NCBI RefSeq assembly: GCF_014692675.1
Contig: NZ_JABFCZ010000006.1
Location: forward strand, 164,781 to 228,780
From: Roseibium aggregatum
Lineage (GTDB): Bacteria > Pseudomonadota > Alphaproteobacteria > Rhizobiales > Stappiaceae
DNA length: 64,000 bases
Direction: 5' to 3'
The notes below the pieces were generated by a model that was not told where the DNA came from, did no database searches, and saw only the letters and a program-made list of their open reading frames with translations. This document shows, piece by piece, positions 54,587 through 62,496 of the stretch (positions are counted from its first letter, which is position 1; each line of letters opens with the position of its first letter). The translations under genes and the position numbers were made by a program.

Positions 54587-55799
54587 CGGCGCGCTCCTCC
54601 TGCGCGATTTCCTCGATCGCACGGGTATCGAGCAGGAAGCGGCAGATGAAGGCCGCGGCATCCGGCTCGAATTCGGTTTCCAGCCGCGAGAGCATGTCGC
54701 TCCAGGTCAGGGTTTCAAGGGTGTTGAGGTCGTCGGCCAGGTCCTGGAGCGACTGGCTTTCGGGCAGGGTGAGCCGGTGGCCGCGCGCATAGAGCGAGCG
54801 CTCTCCACTCTCGCCGGAGACGGCATCTTCATGGACCACGAGCGGGAAGGCCGTCCGCCGCCGGAAACGGGTCTCGGCGGCCGGGGCCGGCGTGTCGCCG
54901 ATCTCAAGCGGGCAGGGGGTGAAACCGGCATTGCTGACGCGCTCGGCCTCGCGGATGCGTTCGCCGGTACCGATCATTTCGCCCAGGGTACGGGAGAGAT
55001 CGTCTTCGCCGGGTTCGCCACCGGGGCCTTCCGGTTCCAGGCAATCGAGAAATCGGGAAACCGCCATGTCCCGCAGGCGTCTTTCAGGCAGGCGCACGTT
55101 GGTGACCACGATGCCCGCGGAAAAGTCCTCCGTCTCGCCGATATGAAAATAGCCCGCCGGCAGCAGGAAGGCGGAGCCGGCCGGGATCTCGAAGACTTCT
55201 GCGGTGTGCGCGATCGCGGGCAGGTCATAGAAGGTGGAGGTGCCGCCGGTGGCCGCCTCAAAGGCTTCGCGCGTCCACATGTACATGCGCTTGACGCCCG
55301 GGCCGATGTGGAAATGCACCGCTGCGCCCTGTTCCTTGTCCTCGTGGACGCCGAAGGGAGTCTTGCCGTAATTGCCGGCGAAGACGAAGATTTCCTGGCT
55401 GCAGTTTTCTTCCGTGGTGCCGGCCTTCAGGGTCTTCCAGGGGCCGGCGACCCGTTCGGCAAGCAGCGGATTGAGCTGTTCCGCCCGGTAAATGGTGCAG
55501 CCCCAGCGTTCCGGGCCGAACATCCTCGTGCCCCAGGCTTCAAGGTCGCCGTCGCCTTCGGGCGGGGTGTCGAAGACCTGCCGTTCCGACTGGAAACACT
55601 GGCGGGAGCCGATGAAGACCCTGAGCAGCAGTTCGCGCTGCGGATGGTCGGGAAGGGCGCGCAGCATGTCGCAGATGTCGCCTTCGCCCAGCAGCCCGGC
55701 GAACGGGAAATTCTTGATCACGATCGGCCGGGTCAGCCCCGCCGAACCCTCGCGCAGTTGCAGGATGGCCGATCCCAACGGATCCACATGTTCGTTCAT
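54579..55799 (-). CDS. JmjC/cupin-like Fe(II) oxygenase A of the peptide locus
   Basis: 406 residues from ATG 55799; the upstream extension is not coding in character. Triad His152-x-Asp154 (PFGVHEDKEQ) and His219 (AGYFHIGETEDF), the same 67-residue spacing as its paralog, with HFHIGPGVKRMYMW and ATGGTSTFYD shared. C-terminal half is again an extra domain (TRFRRRTAFPLVVHED, GHRLTLPESQSLQDLADDLN). Ribosomal oxygenases of this superfamily hydroxylate Arg or His side chains. It is the first enzyme gene, about 200 bases after the peptide gene. Confidence 0.75.
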   Translation of the reverse strand: MNEHVDPLGSAILQLREGSAGLTRPIVIKNFPFAGLLGEGDICDMLRALPDHPQRELLLRVFIGSRQCFQSERQVFDTPPEGDGDLEAWGTRMFGPERWGCTIYRAEQLNPLLAERVAGPWKTLKAGTTEENCSQEIFVFAGNYGKTPFGVHEDKEQGAAVHFHIGPGVKRMYMWTREAFEAATGGTSTFYDLPAIAHTAEVFEIPAGSAFLLPAGYFHIGETEDFSAGIVVTNVRLPERRLRDMAVSRFLDCLEPEGPGGEPGEDDLSRTLGEMIGTGERIREAERVSNAGFTPCPLEIGDTPAPAAETRFRRRTAFPLVVHEDAVSGESGERSLYARGHRLTLPESQSLQDLADDLNTLETLTWSDMLSRLETEFEPDAAAFICRFLLDTRAIEEIAQEERADD

Positions 55800-55879
55800 G
55801 AAAAACAACCTAGCCGAATCGCAGCCGTGCGCAATCGCAGCGCAAGACGGTCCGCGGTTTGCCGGAAAAATGCAGCGCC

Positions 55880-55917
55880 TGAAATGAAAACGTCCCAACG
55901 GAGGACCCGTCGGGACG
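55880..55917 (-). terminator. Hairpin between peptide gene and oxygenase genes
   Basis: On the minus strand, CGTCCCGACGG and CCGTTGGGACG pair (one G-U) around a 5-base loop and are followed by TTTTCATTTC. It would give partial termination after the peptide gene, so more peptide than enzyme is made. Confidence 0.65.
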
Positions 55918-55997
55918 CAATTTCACGAAGCCGGTCCATAGGAGGTCCGGACCCGGCAAACGTCCGTCCGGAGACGGGGCCGGGTCATCTCATCCAA

Positions 55998-56096
55998 TCA
56001 GCCGCGAACGCCGCCGAGCAGGTTGAGGGCCTTGGTCGACTTCTTGGAAGAAGCGGAGGTGGTCTTGATGGACTTCAGTTCAATCTTCTTGCTCAT
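55998..56096 (-). CDS. Putative RiPP precursor peptide, 32 residues
   Basis: ATG 56096 follows TGAGGATATAAA, a good ribosome-binding site. The peptide begins MSKKIELKSIKTT, continues with a Ser/Lys/Thr block, and ends ALNLLGGVRG before TGA. Seven Lys, one Arg and one Asn are possible targets. It is rich in charged residues, has no signal peptide, and lacks any Cys. It sits upstream of two oxygenase genes on the same strand. I recognise no named family; a precursor with an N-terminal recognition part is inference from the genome layout. Confidence 0.6.
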   Translation of the reverse strand: MSKKIELKSIKTTSASSKKSTKALNLLGGVRG

Positions 56097-56141
56097 TTTA
56101 TATCCTCAAAAATTGCTGTCAGTTTGTGATGAGCCACGACA

Positions 56142-56187
56142 CACGGGAGCCCGTGAAGGCTACCTGAAAAGATTACCCTGCGGTAAT
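56142..56187. promoter_or_regulatory. Paired palindromes upstream of the peptide gene
   Basis: CACGGG-AG-CCCGTG at 56142-56155 and ATTACC-CTGC-GGTAAT at 56172-56187, in an AT-richer stretch 45-90 bases before the start at 56096. Likely operator or leader structures for the peptide operon. The stretch 56190-56448 holds only a repeat fragment and no gene. Confidence 0.5.
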
Positions 56188-56320
56188 GGGATTTCAAGAC
56201 AAAAAAGACATTTATTTCAGCGCGATGAAAAGGATTCAGGCTTTTTGGGTCTGCGGATTTGAGGTGCGTTGATCCCTATGACAACCGGTGGGTGGCGGAG
56301 TGTTTGCTCCATATCAGATT

Positions 56321-56372
56321 GTCGTCCCGGCCGGAGCGATAGCGCAGAGCCGGGATCCTGTGTGTTCGAGTT
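56321..56372. repeat. Single dispersed repeat arm
   Basis: ATTGTCGTCCCGGCCGGAGCG...AGAGCCGGGATCCTG, a half unit of the family seen at 20877 and 33199. Confidence 0.45.
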
Positions 56373-56448
56373 GTGGTTAGAATGGTTGCGGGCGGGAGGC
56401 CGTCGGGATCCTGGTCCTGGAAGACCGTTTACTGGCGGGGCCCCCGCT

Positions 56449-57054
56449 TCAATCGCCTTCCAGCACGGAAATGCCGATGTCGGTCAGGGCCAAGGTTTCC
56501 CAGGCGTTGATTGTTTCCGGGTCGCCCGCCCGGTCCCGGGCCATGGCCAGCACCTCCCGCTTCCAGCTCCGGTTGGGAAAGACGGCGAGCGCGTTGGTAA
56601 GGTCGAGTTTCAGGGTGTCGGCCTTCACACGCCATTCGCGGATCCAGGAGAAATCGTATTCCGCATGCGGGTCGTAGAGCATGTGCAGGTGCTTCATGTC
56701 GTCGTGCAGCAGGTCGAATTCGTTTTCCGGCTGATAGATGACCGGCCGGCCGCCCTGGGTGAAGAACCAGTGCTTGTCGAAGATGACGCCGATGGCCCGG
56801 TAGTCCTGATCGAGCGCGTTCGGGTCGGCCAGGTACTGGGAGATCTGGGACATCGGCAGTTCGCCGGCGCAGACGCAGGTGTAGCCGCCGCGGATGAAGC
56901 CGTTGCCGCCGCGCAAGGTGTGGGAGACGAGGATGTCGGCCATGATCGACTTGGCTTCGTCCTCGGTGCCTTTCAGCAGGTGAAACAGCTTGTTGTCGCG
57001 GTGGATCGAATGAAGAAGGTCATGCACGTGGTGGTATTCGAATTCCCAGCTCAT
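56449..57054 (-). CDS. Hypothetical protein resembling AbiGi-type proteins
   Basis: 201 residues from ATG 57054. The core (YTCVCAGELPMSQISQYL, then GVIFDKHWFFTQGGRPVIYQ and DFSWIREWRVKADTLKLDL) follows the layout of AbiGi/DUF2971-like proteins linked to abortive infection, but this is a pattern memory and not certain. It is divergent from the MFS gene and lies upstream of the peptide operon on the same strand, about 350 bases away. No catalytic residues can be named. Confidence 0.5.
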   Translation of the reverse strand: MSWEFEYHHVHDLLHSIHRDNKLFHLLKGTEDEAKSIMADILVSHTLRGGNGFIRGGYTCVCAGELPMSQISQYLADPNALDQDYRAIGVIFDKHWFFTQGGRPVIYQPENEFDLLHDDMKHLHMLYDPHAEYDFSWIREWRVKADTLKLDLTNALAVFPNRSWKREVLAMARDRAGDPETINAWETLALTDIGISVLEGD

Positions 57055-57145
57055 CCGGTGATCCCAGGCAAAAAATGTTTTTCGGCAGACATATAGATCG
57101 TAACGGGCTTGCCGAGGCAACTGCGTTCGGCAAAGATTGACGGCC

Positions 57146-58456
57146 ATGCCGGATTATGCGGCAATCCGGCACCAAAAAGCTGTCACCGCAGCGACACCGA
57201 TTCGAAATTTGCAGATGCTCAACGACGCCCAGACCCGTTTCCTCAAAGCCTCCTATATCGGCTATGTGGCCGCCCACCGGGCGGCGTTCGACAGGGGGGT
57301 GCTGGCGATCTTCCTGGTGGCGCAGGGGCTTTCCAGCGGCCAGGTGGGCATGCTGCAGACGATCATGTTCCTGACCGCCATGGCAACGGAATTTCCGACC
57401 GGCCTCATCGGCGACCGCTTCGGCCGGCGCGTCTCCGTCGCGCTCGGGCTTGTGTGCCGGGCGGTCTATTGCGCCGGCATGACGGTCGCCACGTCCTTCG
57501 TCCATTTCATCGCCCTGTTCGTGGTGGTGGGCATCGGCCGCAGCTTCGTTTCCGGCTCCGACCACGCGCTGCTCTACGATGCGCTGAAGGCGGGCAAGGA
57601 GAACGCCGACTTCCTGAAGGTTGAGGCAAAGGCGCGCTCGGTCGGCGGCATCTCGCTGAGCCTTGCCATGGCGGCCGGCGGCATCCTGGCGGACCTGAGC
57701 TGGAACCTCCTGTTCCTGGTCTACCTGGCGACCACCTTCGTCAGCATGGCGATCTGGGCGGCGGTGTCGCTGTCGGCGGCCGGCAAGGCGGGCGAGGACC
57801 TGGTGCGCGACGACAAGAAGGATGCGCCCAAGCCGACCAAACAGCTTCTCGATTTCGCCCTGCGCAGCCGCAAGGGACACGCATTTTCCCTGGCGGTACT
57901 CGGCATGGCGCTGATCGGCGCGGTCGTGGCGCCATTTTATTTCTTCGCCCAGGCGGCGATGGCCGATTACGGCCTCGACTTCAAGATCATCGGCATTCTC
58001 TACGGCGGCATCGAGTTCATCGCCAGCCTGGCGGTGCTGGCGTCGGCCCCCATCGAGCGGCGCTACACCTTCCCGACCATCGGCGCGGTCTTTTGCGCGG
58101 TGATTGCCGCCGCCTTCTTCGCCGCCTCCTTCGGCACGCTGCCGTGGCTGCTGGTCGGCTTCTTCCTGGTGGTGTTCACCTCGCCGGTGTTTGATATCGT
58201 CGCGCTGCATTACCTGCACCGCAAGCTGCCGTCGTCGATTAGGGCCTCTGCGCTGTCGGCCGGGTCGCTGGTGCTGACGCTGATGATCGCCGCCGGCTAC
58301 TGGGGCTACGGTCTCTCGGTGGATCTGCTCGGCAATGCCGGCACCTTTGCCGCTGCCGGTGTGGTGTCGCTGCTGGTGGTCGTCATCATCGCCAGCCTGA
58401 GCAGGGGCGGGGCCACGCTGCGACCCTATATCCGGGGAGCTTTGGACAAGTCATGA
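57146..58456 (+). CDS. MFS transporter
   Basis: 436 residues from ATG 57146 (ATG 57215 is an alternative that removes 23 polar residues). Twelve predicted helices. The loop 2-3 motif is GLIGDRFGRRVSVALG, and RSFVSGSDHALLYDALKAGK is typical of MFS proteins without defined ligand. It is close to the peptide operon on the opposite strand, so export of the product is possible but unproven. The stop overlaps the next start. Confidence 0.85.
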   Translation: MPDYAAIRHQKAVTAATPIRNLQMLNDAQTRFLKASYIGYVAAHRAAFDRGVLAIFLVAQGLSSGQVGMLQTIMFLTAMATEFPTGLIGDRFGRRVSVALGLVCRAVYCAGMTVATSFVHFIALFVVVGIGRSFVSGSDHALLYDALKAGKENADFLKVEAKARSVGGISLSLAMAAGGILADLSWNLLFLVYLATTFVSMAIWAAVSLSAAGKAGEDLVRDDKKDAPKPTKQLLDFALRSRKGHAFSLAVLGMALIGAVVAPFYFFAQAAMADYGLDFKIIGILYGGIEFIASLAVLASAPIERRYTFPTIGAVFCAVIAAAFFAASFGTLPWLLVGFFLVVFTSPVFDIVALHYLHRKLPSSIRASALSAGSLVLTLMIAAGYWGYGLSVDLLGNAGTFAAAGVVSLLVVVIIASLSRGGATLRPYIRGALDKS

Positions 58457-59142
58457 CGGATCTGGACGCCCATTTCGAAGATGGCCTGTTCGACTGCCCG
58501 AACTGCGGCGAGGCGCAAGGCTTTCAGCTGATTTCCCACGGCGGCAGCCAGCGCACCATCTTCGTGCGCCGGTTTTTCGGCGGCAAGGGCGAGCCCGCGT
58601 TCGAATGCGAGGGCTGCCAGGAGGTGACGCCGGTGGCCGCGGCCTTGAGCAACGGCACCCCGATTGCGGCGGCCGCGCTCAGGCATTCGGTGACCGACCT
58701 TCTGGCCGGGATGGTGATCAGCGACGGCGAGGTGCTGGATGAGGAACTGGACCTGATCTTCCGCATCCTCGACGCCCTGCACATCCCGCATGCGCCTCTC
58801 TTGAAACGCATGGAGGACTGGCAGCAGAACCCGCCGGAGGAAGACGGCATCCTCGCGCTGCTCGACCGCTATCTGCCCTATCTGGACCGCAAGGCGAAGG
58901 CCATCCTGCTGGAGGCCTCCTATCACATGGCGGTGGTCGACCGGTATTTCCACGAGAACGAGCTGCGGTTTCTGAAAAAGATCGCCGCGAAGCTCGACAT
59001 CCTGCCCGGGGAGTTCGAGATCATCATCGATCTCGCCCAGGAGGAAGCGGTGTTCTTTACCAGCCTTCTGGACCACTTCGACGCCATCGAGAAGCAGAGC
59101 CGCGAGCATGCGGCCCGGGCGTTCTTCCCGGAGCCGACCTGA
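58453..59142 (+). CDS. TerB-like protein with N-terminal zinc ribbon
   Basis: 229 residues, start overlapping the MFS stop by 4 bases. Cys pairs CPNCGEAQ and CEGCQEV form a zinc ribbon, followed by a TerB-type helical domain (LLAGMVISDGEVLDEELDLI, ILLEASYHMAVVDRYFHENE) that in other members binds metal and senses stress. Translational coupling suggests it works with the transporter. Confidence 0.8.
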   Translation: MTDLDAHFEDGLFDCPNCGEAQGFQLISHGGSQRTIFVRRFFGGKGEPAFECEGCQEVTPVAAALSNGTPIAAAALRHSVTDLLAGMVISDGEVLDEELDLIFRILDALHIPHAPLLKRMEDWQQNPPEEDGILALLDRYLPYLDRKAKAILLEASYHMAVVDRYFHENELRFLKKIAAKLDILPGEFEIIIDLAQEEAVFFTSLLDHFDAIEKQSREHAARAFFPEPT

Positions 59143-59239
59143 CGGGCTGGGCCTTGTGATCGCGGCGCTTCCGGCGCAGACTTGGCCCGAAAGGCCGACC
59201 CTGTCGGCTTGCCTCTGAAATCCGTAAGGAGACTTTCCC

Positions 59240-59938
59240 GTGACGACCTCCCTGGCCCTCATCGTCGGAGTCGGCTCCGGCCTGTCCGCCTCGCTTGCCC
59301 GCAGGCTGCACCGGGAAGGCTACCGTGTCGTCCTGGCGGCACGGGATACGGCCAAGATCGCCGATCTAGCCGCCGAGACCGATGCTCTCTGCGTCCCCTG
59401 CGATGCTTCCAACCCGGAAGAGGTCGACACCCTGTTTGCCGGTCTCGACGGGCCGCTCAGGGTCGCCATCTACAATCCGTCCGCCCGCCAGCGCGGCCCG
59501 CTCATTGACCTGGACCGGGAAGGGGTGCGCCACGCGCTGCATGTGACAGCTTTCGGCGCGTTCCTCGTCGGCCAGGCGGCGGCACGGGCCATGCTGGCCG
59601 AAGCTCCGGAAAACGGCGTCCGGGGTACGATCCTCTTCACCGGCGCCTCGGCGGGCGTGAAGGGCTTTCCGCAGTCGGCGCCCTTCGCCATGGGCAAGTT
59701 CGCCCAGCGGGGCCTTGCCCAGTCCATGGCGCGCGAACTGCACCCGCAGGGCATCCACGTCGCCTGGATCAACATCGACGGCGGCATCCGCAACCCCGGC
59801 CGGGTGGAACCCGCCGACAAGCCGGATTCCATGCTCGACCCCGACGCCATCGCCGAGACCTATCTGAGCCTGATCAAACAGGACCGCTCGGCCTGGACGG
59901 AGGAGCTGGCGGTCCGGCCGTGGGTGGAGAAGTTTTAG
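59240..59938 (+). CDS. SDR-family oxidoreductase with altered active site
   Basis: 232 residues from a GTG start. The cofactor loop is VGVGSGLSASLARRLHREG, with LVGQAAARAML further on. The catalytic region is FTGASAGVKGFPQSAPFAMG followed by Lys, so the usual YxxxK is FxxxK: the catalytic Tyr is Phe. Activity may be changed or lost. A degraded copy of its 3' end appears at 62260. The end lies 7 bases from the converging antitoxin remnant. Confidence 0.85.
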   Translation: MTTSLALIVGVGSGLSASLARRLHREGYRVVLAARDTAKIADLAAETDALCVPCDASNPEEVDTLFAGLDGPLRVAIYNPSARQRGPLIDLDREGVRHALHVTAFGAFLVGQAAARAMLAEAPENGVRGTILFTGASAGVKGFPQSAPFAMGKFAQRGLAQSMARELHPQGIHVAWINIDGGIRNPGRVEPADKPDSMLDPDAIAETYLSLIKQDRSAWTEELAVRPWVEKF

Positions 59939-59945
59939 GGGGAGC

Positions 59946-60190
59946 CTACGGCTTGCCATGCTGTTCCCGCATCCGTGCCTTGAACGCGCGGAAATCGAAC
60001 GGGCGAGGCTGGCCGCTTTCCAGCCCTTCGTTTATCGCCTGTTGAACATCAGCAACGGCTTCGACGCGCTCCTGATCGCAACAGATCAGATGACGCACGT
60101 AGTCGCTCGTGTTGGCGAATTTCCCGTCCTTCAACCGGGCTTCCTCCATTCCTTCATCGGGTCGGGAAGGGATACAATCGTCGTCGCCAT
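59946..60190 (-). pseudogene. ParD-type antitoxin remnant, frameshifted
   Basis: From ATG 60190 (GGAGCAAGG upstream) the ribbon-helix-helix start MATTIVSLPDPMKEW is intact, then the frame breaks. The rest, in the next frame, is clear ParD: MEEARLKDGKFANTSDYVRH, then LICCDQERVEAVADVQQ and INEGLESG. The junction GAATGGAGG looks like loss of one copy of a doubled ATGG. No ParE gene is adjacent, since an SDR gene occupies its place. Confidence 0.75.
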
Positions 60191-60336
60191 CGTGCCTTGC
60201 TCCTTCTCTGCTCAGGATGCGAGAAAATAGCAAAGATTGTCAAAACTGATGGCAAGGTTTGTCATCTTGTTGGGCGGTTCCAAAGGGGGACGAGGCCGCG
60301 TTCTGTGCGTAAGGCGGGCTAGACGTTCCCTCCCGG

Positions 60337-60487
60337 CGTCATCGCCCGGCGAAGTCCGGGTGATCCACTGGCTTCCAGAGCGGCGCGGTTCCATCGCTGG
60401 AGGGTTTTGCTTGCGCTCAGGTCCTTTTCCTCCATCTCCCGTATGGCAAGGTGGAATGGATCACCCGGACTTCGCCGTGTGATGACG
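60337..60487. repeat. Long inverted repeat CGTCATCGCCCGGCGAAGTCC...GATGACG
   Basis: GTCATCGCCCGGCGAAGTCCGGGTGATCCA pairs imperfectly with TGGATCACCCGGACTTCGCCGTGTGATGAC, about 80 bases apart. It is a longer variant of the dispersed repeats. The stretch 60234-60554 holds no gene. Confidence 0.65.
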
Positions 60488-60554
60488 GCTTGAGGGGGAG
60501 GGGAGGTCGTGCCTTCTCCACCCTCGGAACCGTTGGAGACTTGCCTGTCCGTCG

Positions 60555-61394
60555 CTAACCGATCGCCCGCGTCCCCCCGGAAACGCGCACGGGCGCGCCT
60601 TTGGTGTCGTCCAGGGTCACCCGGATCAGGGAGGGGCTGCCCATGTCTTCGCCCTGGCGGATGGTGAAGGCGCCGCCGTGGGGCCAGCCGCTGTCGCGCA
60701 GGTAGCCGGCAAAGGCGGCGGCCGCCGCGCCGGTCGCCGGGTCTTCGAGCACGCCGCCGGAGGCAAACGCGTTGCGGGCGACAAAGGATTGATCCCCCTC
60801 GATGAAGACCAGCATCACCGTGACAAGCCCGTGCTTGCGCATGACGGTCCGCCCCTGATCGAGATCATAGGTCATGGCGGCGAGCCGGGAGCGGTCCTTT
60901 AAGGCCAGCACGATGTGATCCGCGCCGCCGTGGATGCGCGCCGGGGCAAGCCGCGGATCGAGATCCTCTTGGGTCAAACCGAACAGGGACAACACGTCCC
61001 GGCGTTCGTCCTCTGAAATAGGCTGGCTGCGTGTCGGCGGGGACTGGAGGGTCGCAAGCAGTCCGCCCTCGGTCTCCTGCGCATCGACGGTGATCGCAGC
61101 CTCGTTGAGCGTCAGGGCAAAGGTCCCCGGGCCGCTGTGCTGTCCAAGCGCTGCACCCAGAGCGATGGTTGCATGGCCGCAGAACGGAACCTCGGACTCC
61201 GGCGAGAAATAGCGCACGCGCCAGCTCTTGCCGGTGTCGTCCTGGGCGACCGCAAAGGCGGTCTCCGAATAGCCGACCTCGGCCGCGACGCGGGCCATGT
61301 CGGTCTCGTTTGCGGCCTCTTTCAAGAGAACCACCCCGGCCGGGTTGCCCCCGGTCGATCCCTGGCTGAAGGCCGCGATGCGTTGAATATCCAT
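60555..61394 (-). CDS. PhzF-family isomerase-like protein
   Basis: 279 residues with two diaminopimelate-epimerase-like lobes. Motifs are GSTGGNPAGVVL, YSETAFAV, VPFCGHATIALG and the second-lobe DPATGAAAAAFAGYL. The catalytic Glu is in SETAF. Named after phenazine biosynthesis PhzF, but most members act on unknown metabolites. Divergent from an Lrp-family gene that would be its regulator and is now disrupted. Confidence 0.9.
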   Translation of the reverse strand: MDIQRIAAFSQGSTGGNPAGVVLLKEAANETDMARVAAEVGYSETAFAVAQDDTGKSWRVRYFSPESEVPFCGHATIALGAALGQHSGPGTFALTLNEAAITVDAQETEGGLLATLQSPPTRSQPISEDERRDVLSLFGLTQEDLDPRLAPARIHGGADHIVLALKDRSRLAAMTYDLDQGRTVMRKHGLVTVMLVFIEGDQSFVARNAFASGGVLEDPATGAAAAAFAGYLRDSGWPHGGAFTIRQGEDMGSPSLIRVTLDDTKGAPVRVSGGTRAIG

Positions 61395-61516
61395 GACAAT
61401 CTCCTGTGTTCGTTTGACAGGATTTTAGGGTCTGACTACGCTTCCGTCCCGGCGATGGCGAAGGCGTTTCGGCATATTCGCCTTCATATCATAGCTGCCG
61501 GGTGGGGATTTCCTTC

Positions 61517-62238
61517 ATGTCGAAAGCACTGGACCGGACGGACTGCCGGATCATCGAGATCCTCGAAACCGATGGCCGGTTGAGCCTCGCGGACATCGGC
61601 AAGGCGGTCGGCTTGTCCGGCCCCGCCGTTGGCGAGCGTCTCCGTTCCTTGCGCGAGCAGGGGGTTGTCGCGGGCTGTAGGGTCAGGACCCATTAATTTT
61701 GCACATTCTGCGGGAGTGGCTTTGTCTGCTGACATGGCAGAGATCCGCAGGAAACCATCCGGTTTTCAAGGAGCTCTAACGCCGTCAGGAGGCAAAGACG
61801 CCCCGCCCTTCGGGTTTGCCAGGGAAAGCCGGCCTGATCGCAAAATCGAGCTTGAACAGGGAATACCTGTCCTGCGCTCGCTCTTACGCTCATTCCAACC
61901 TTCCCTGACAAACAGAATGAGCAAAATTAATGGGTCCTGACCCTTACGCGAAGGTGAACTTGCGCGCGCTCGGCTACACGATCCAGGCGCTGGTGCGGAT
62001 CAAGCCCCGCAGCGGGCAGCTTCACGTGGTCGAAAAGATGATCGAGGAACAGCCCCGGTTCCTGTCCTGCGACCGTGTCACCGGAGACGACTGCTATGTC
62101 ACGCGCCTCGCGTTATCGGATGTGGCGGAACTGGACGACATCCTGCTCCCGTTCCACGAGCGCGCCGAAACCCATACCTCGATCGTGAAATCCTCGATCT
62201 TCGAAACCCGCCTGCCGCCTCTGCGCCCGGTCAGATGA
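61517..62238 (+). pseudogene. Lrp/AsnC-family regulator split by a 266-base element
   Basis: N-terminal helix-turn-helix (MSKALDRTDCRIIEILETDG, then LADIGKAVGLSGPAVGERLR) ends after codon 54. The reading frame resumes exactly after the inserted element with YAKVNLRALGYTIQALVRIK and a complete ligand (RAM-type) domain to 62238. The unbroken protein would be about 152 residues, a normal Lrp size. Divergent from phzF. A short 60-residue HTH fragment could still be made. Confidence 0.9.
61679..61944. mobile_element. 266-base inverted-repeat element (MITE-like)
   Basis: Ends AGGGTCAGGACCCATTAATT and its complement, continuing to 24 identical bases and 32 with one mismatch. No transposase gene. 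Inserted precisely between two codons of the lrp gene, with at most a 1-base target duplication visible. Small size, strong terminal repeats and gene disruption fit a miniature element. Confidence 0.8.
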
Positions 62239-62259
62239 GCGTATGAGGTTGAGGCCGGC

Positions 62260-62335
62260 GCTATCGCCGAGACAGGTCTTGGCTTGATCAAAAAGGACCA
62301 GTCGAAGGGCCCGGCCGTGGTGGGCGGTTTTAAAG
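62260..62335 (+). pseudogene. Fragment of an SDR gene 3' end
   Basis: Reads AIAETGLGLIKKDQSKGPAV in frame, closely related to AIAETYLSLIKQDRSAWTEE of the SDR at 59240-59938, followed in both by a V-G/E-F ending. It is a decayed piece of a duplicate, about 2.4 kb away. Confidence 0.55.
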
Positions 62336-62361
62336 GGAGGCGTGAGTGTGAGCAGTTCGAC

Positions 62362-62403
62362 CTGCTAAACGACTGCTTATGGCCATTCACTGCCGTTTAG
62401 CAG
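62362..62403. repeat. Inverted repeat CTGCTAAACG / CGTTTAGCAG
   Basis: Perfect 10-base arms with a 22-base loop, at the border between GC-rich DNA and the AT-rich stretch 62430-63080. Possibly the end of an old insertion or a hairpin. Confidence 0.55.
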
Positions 62404-62496
62404 TCAGAGGATCTGTGCGCCGCATCATCAAGAAAGATGGTTTTTACTTAGTTCGCCACAAATAATATATTACTATCACTGCATGATATAAGCGAT

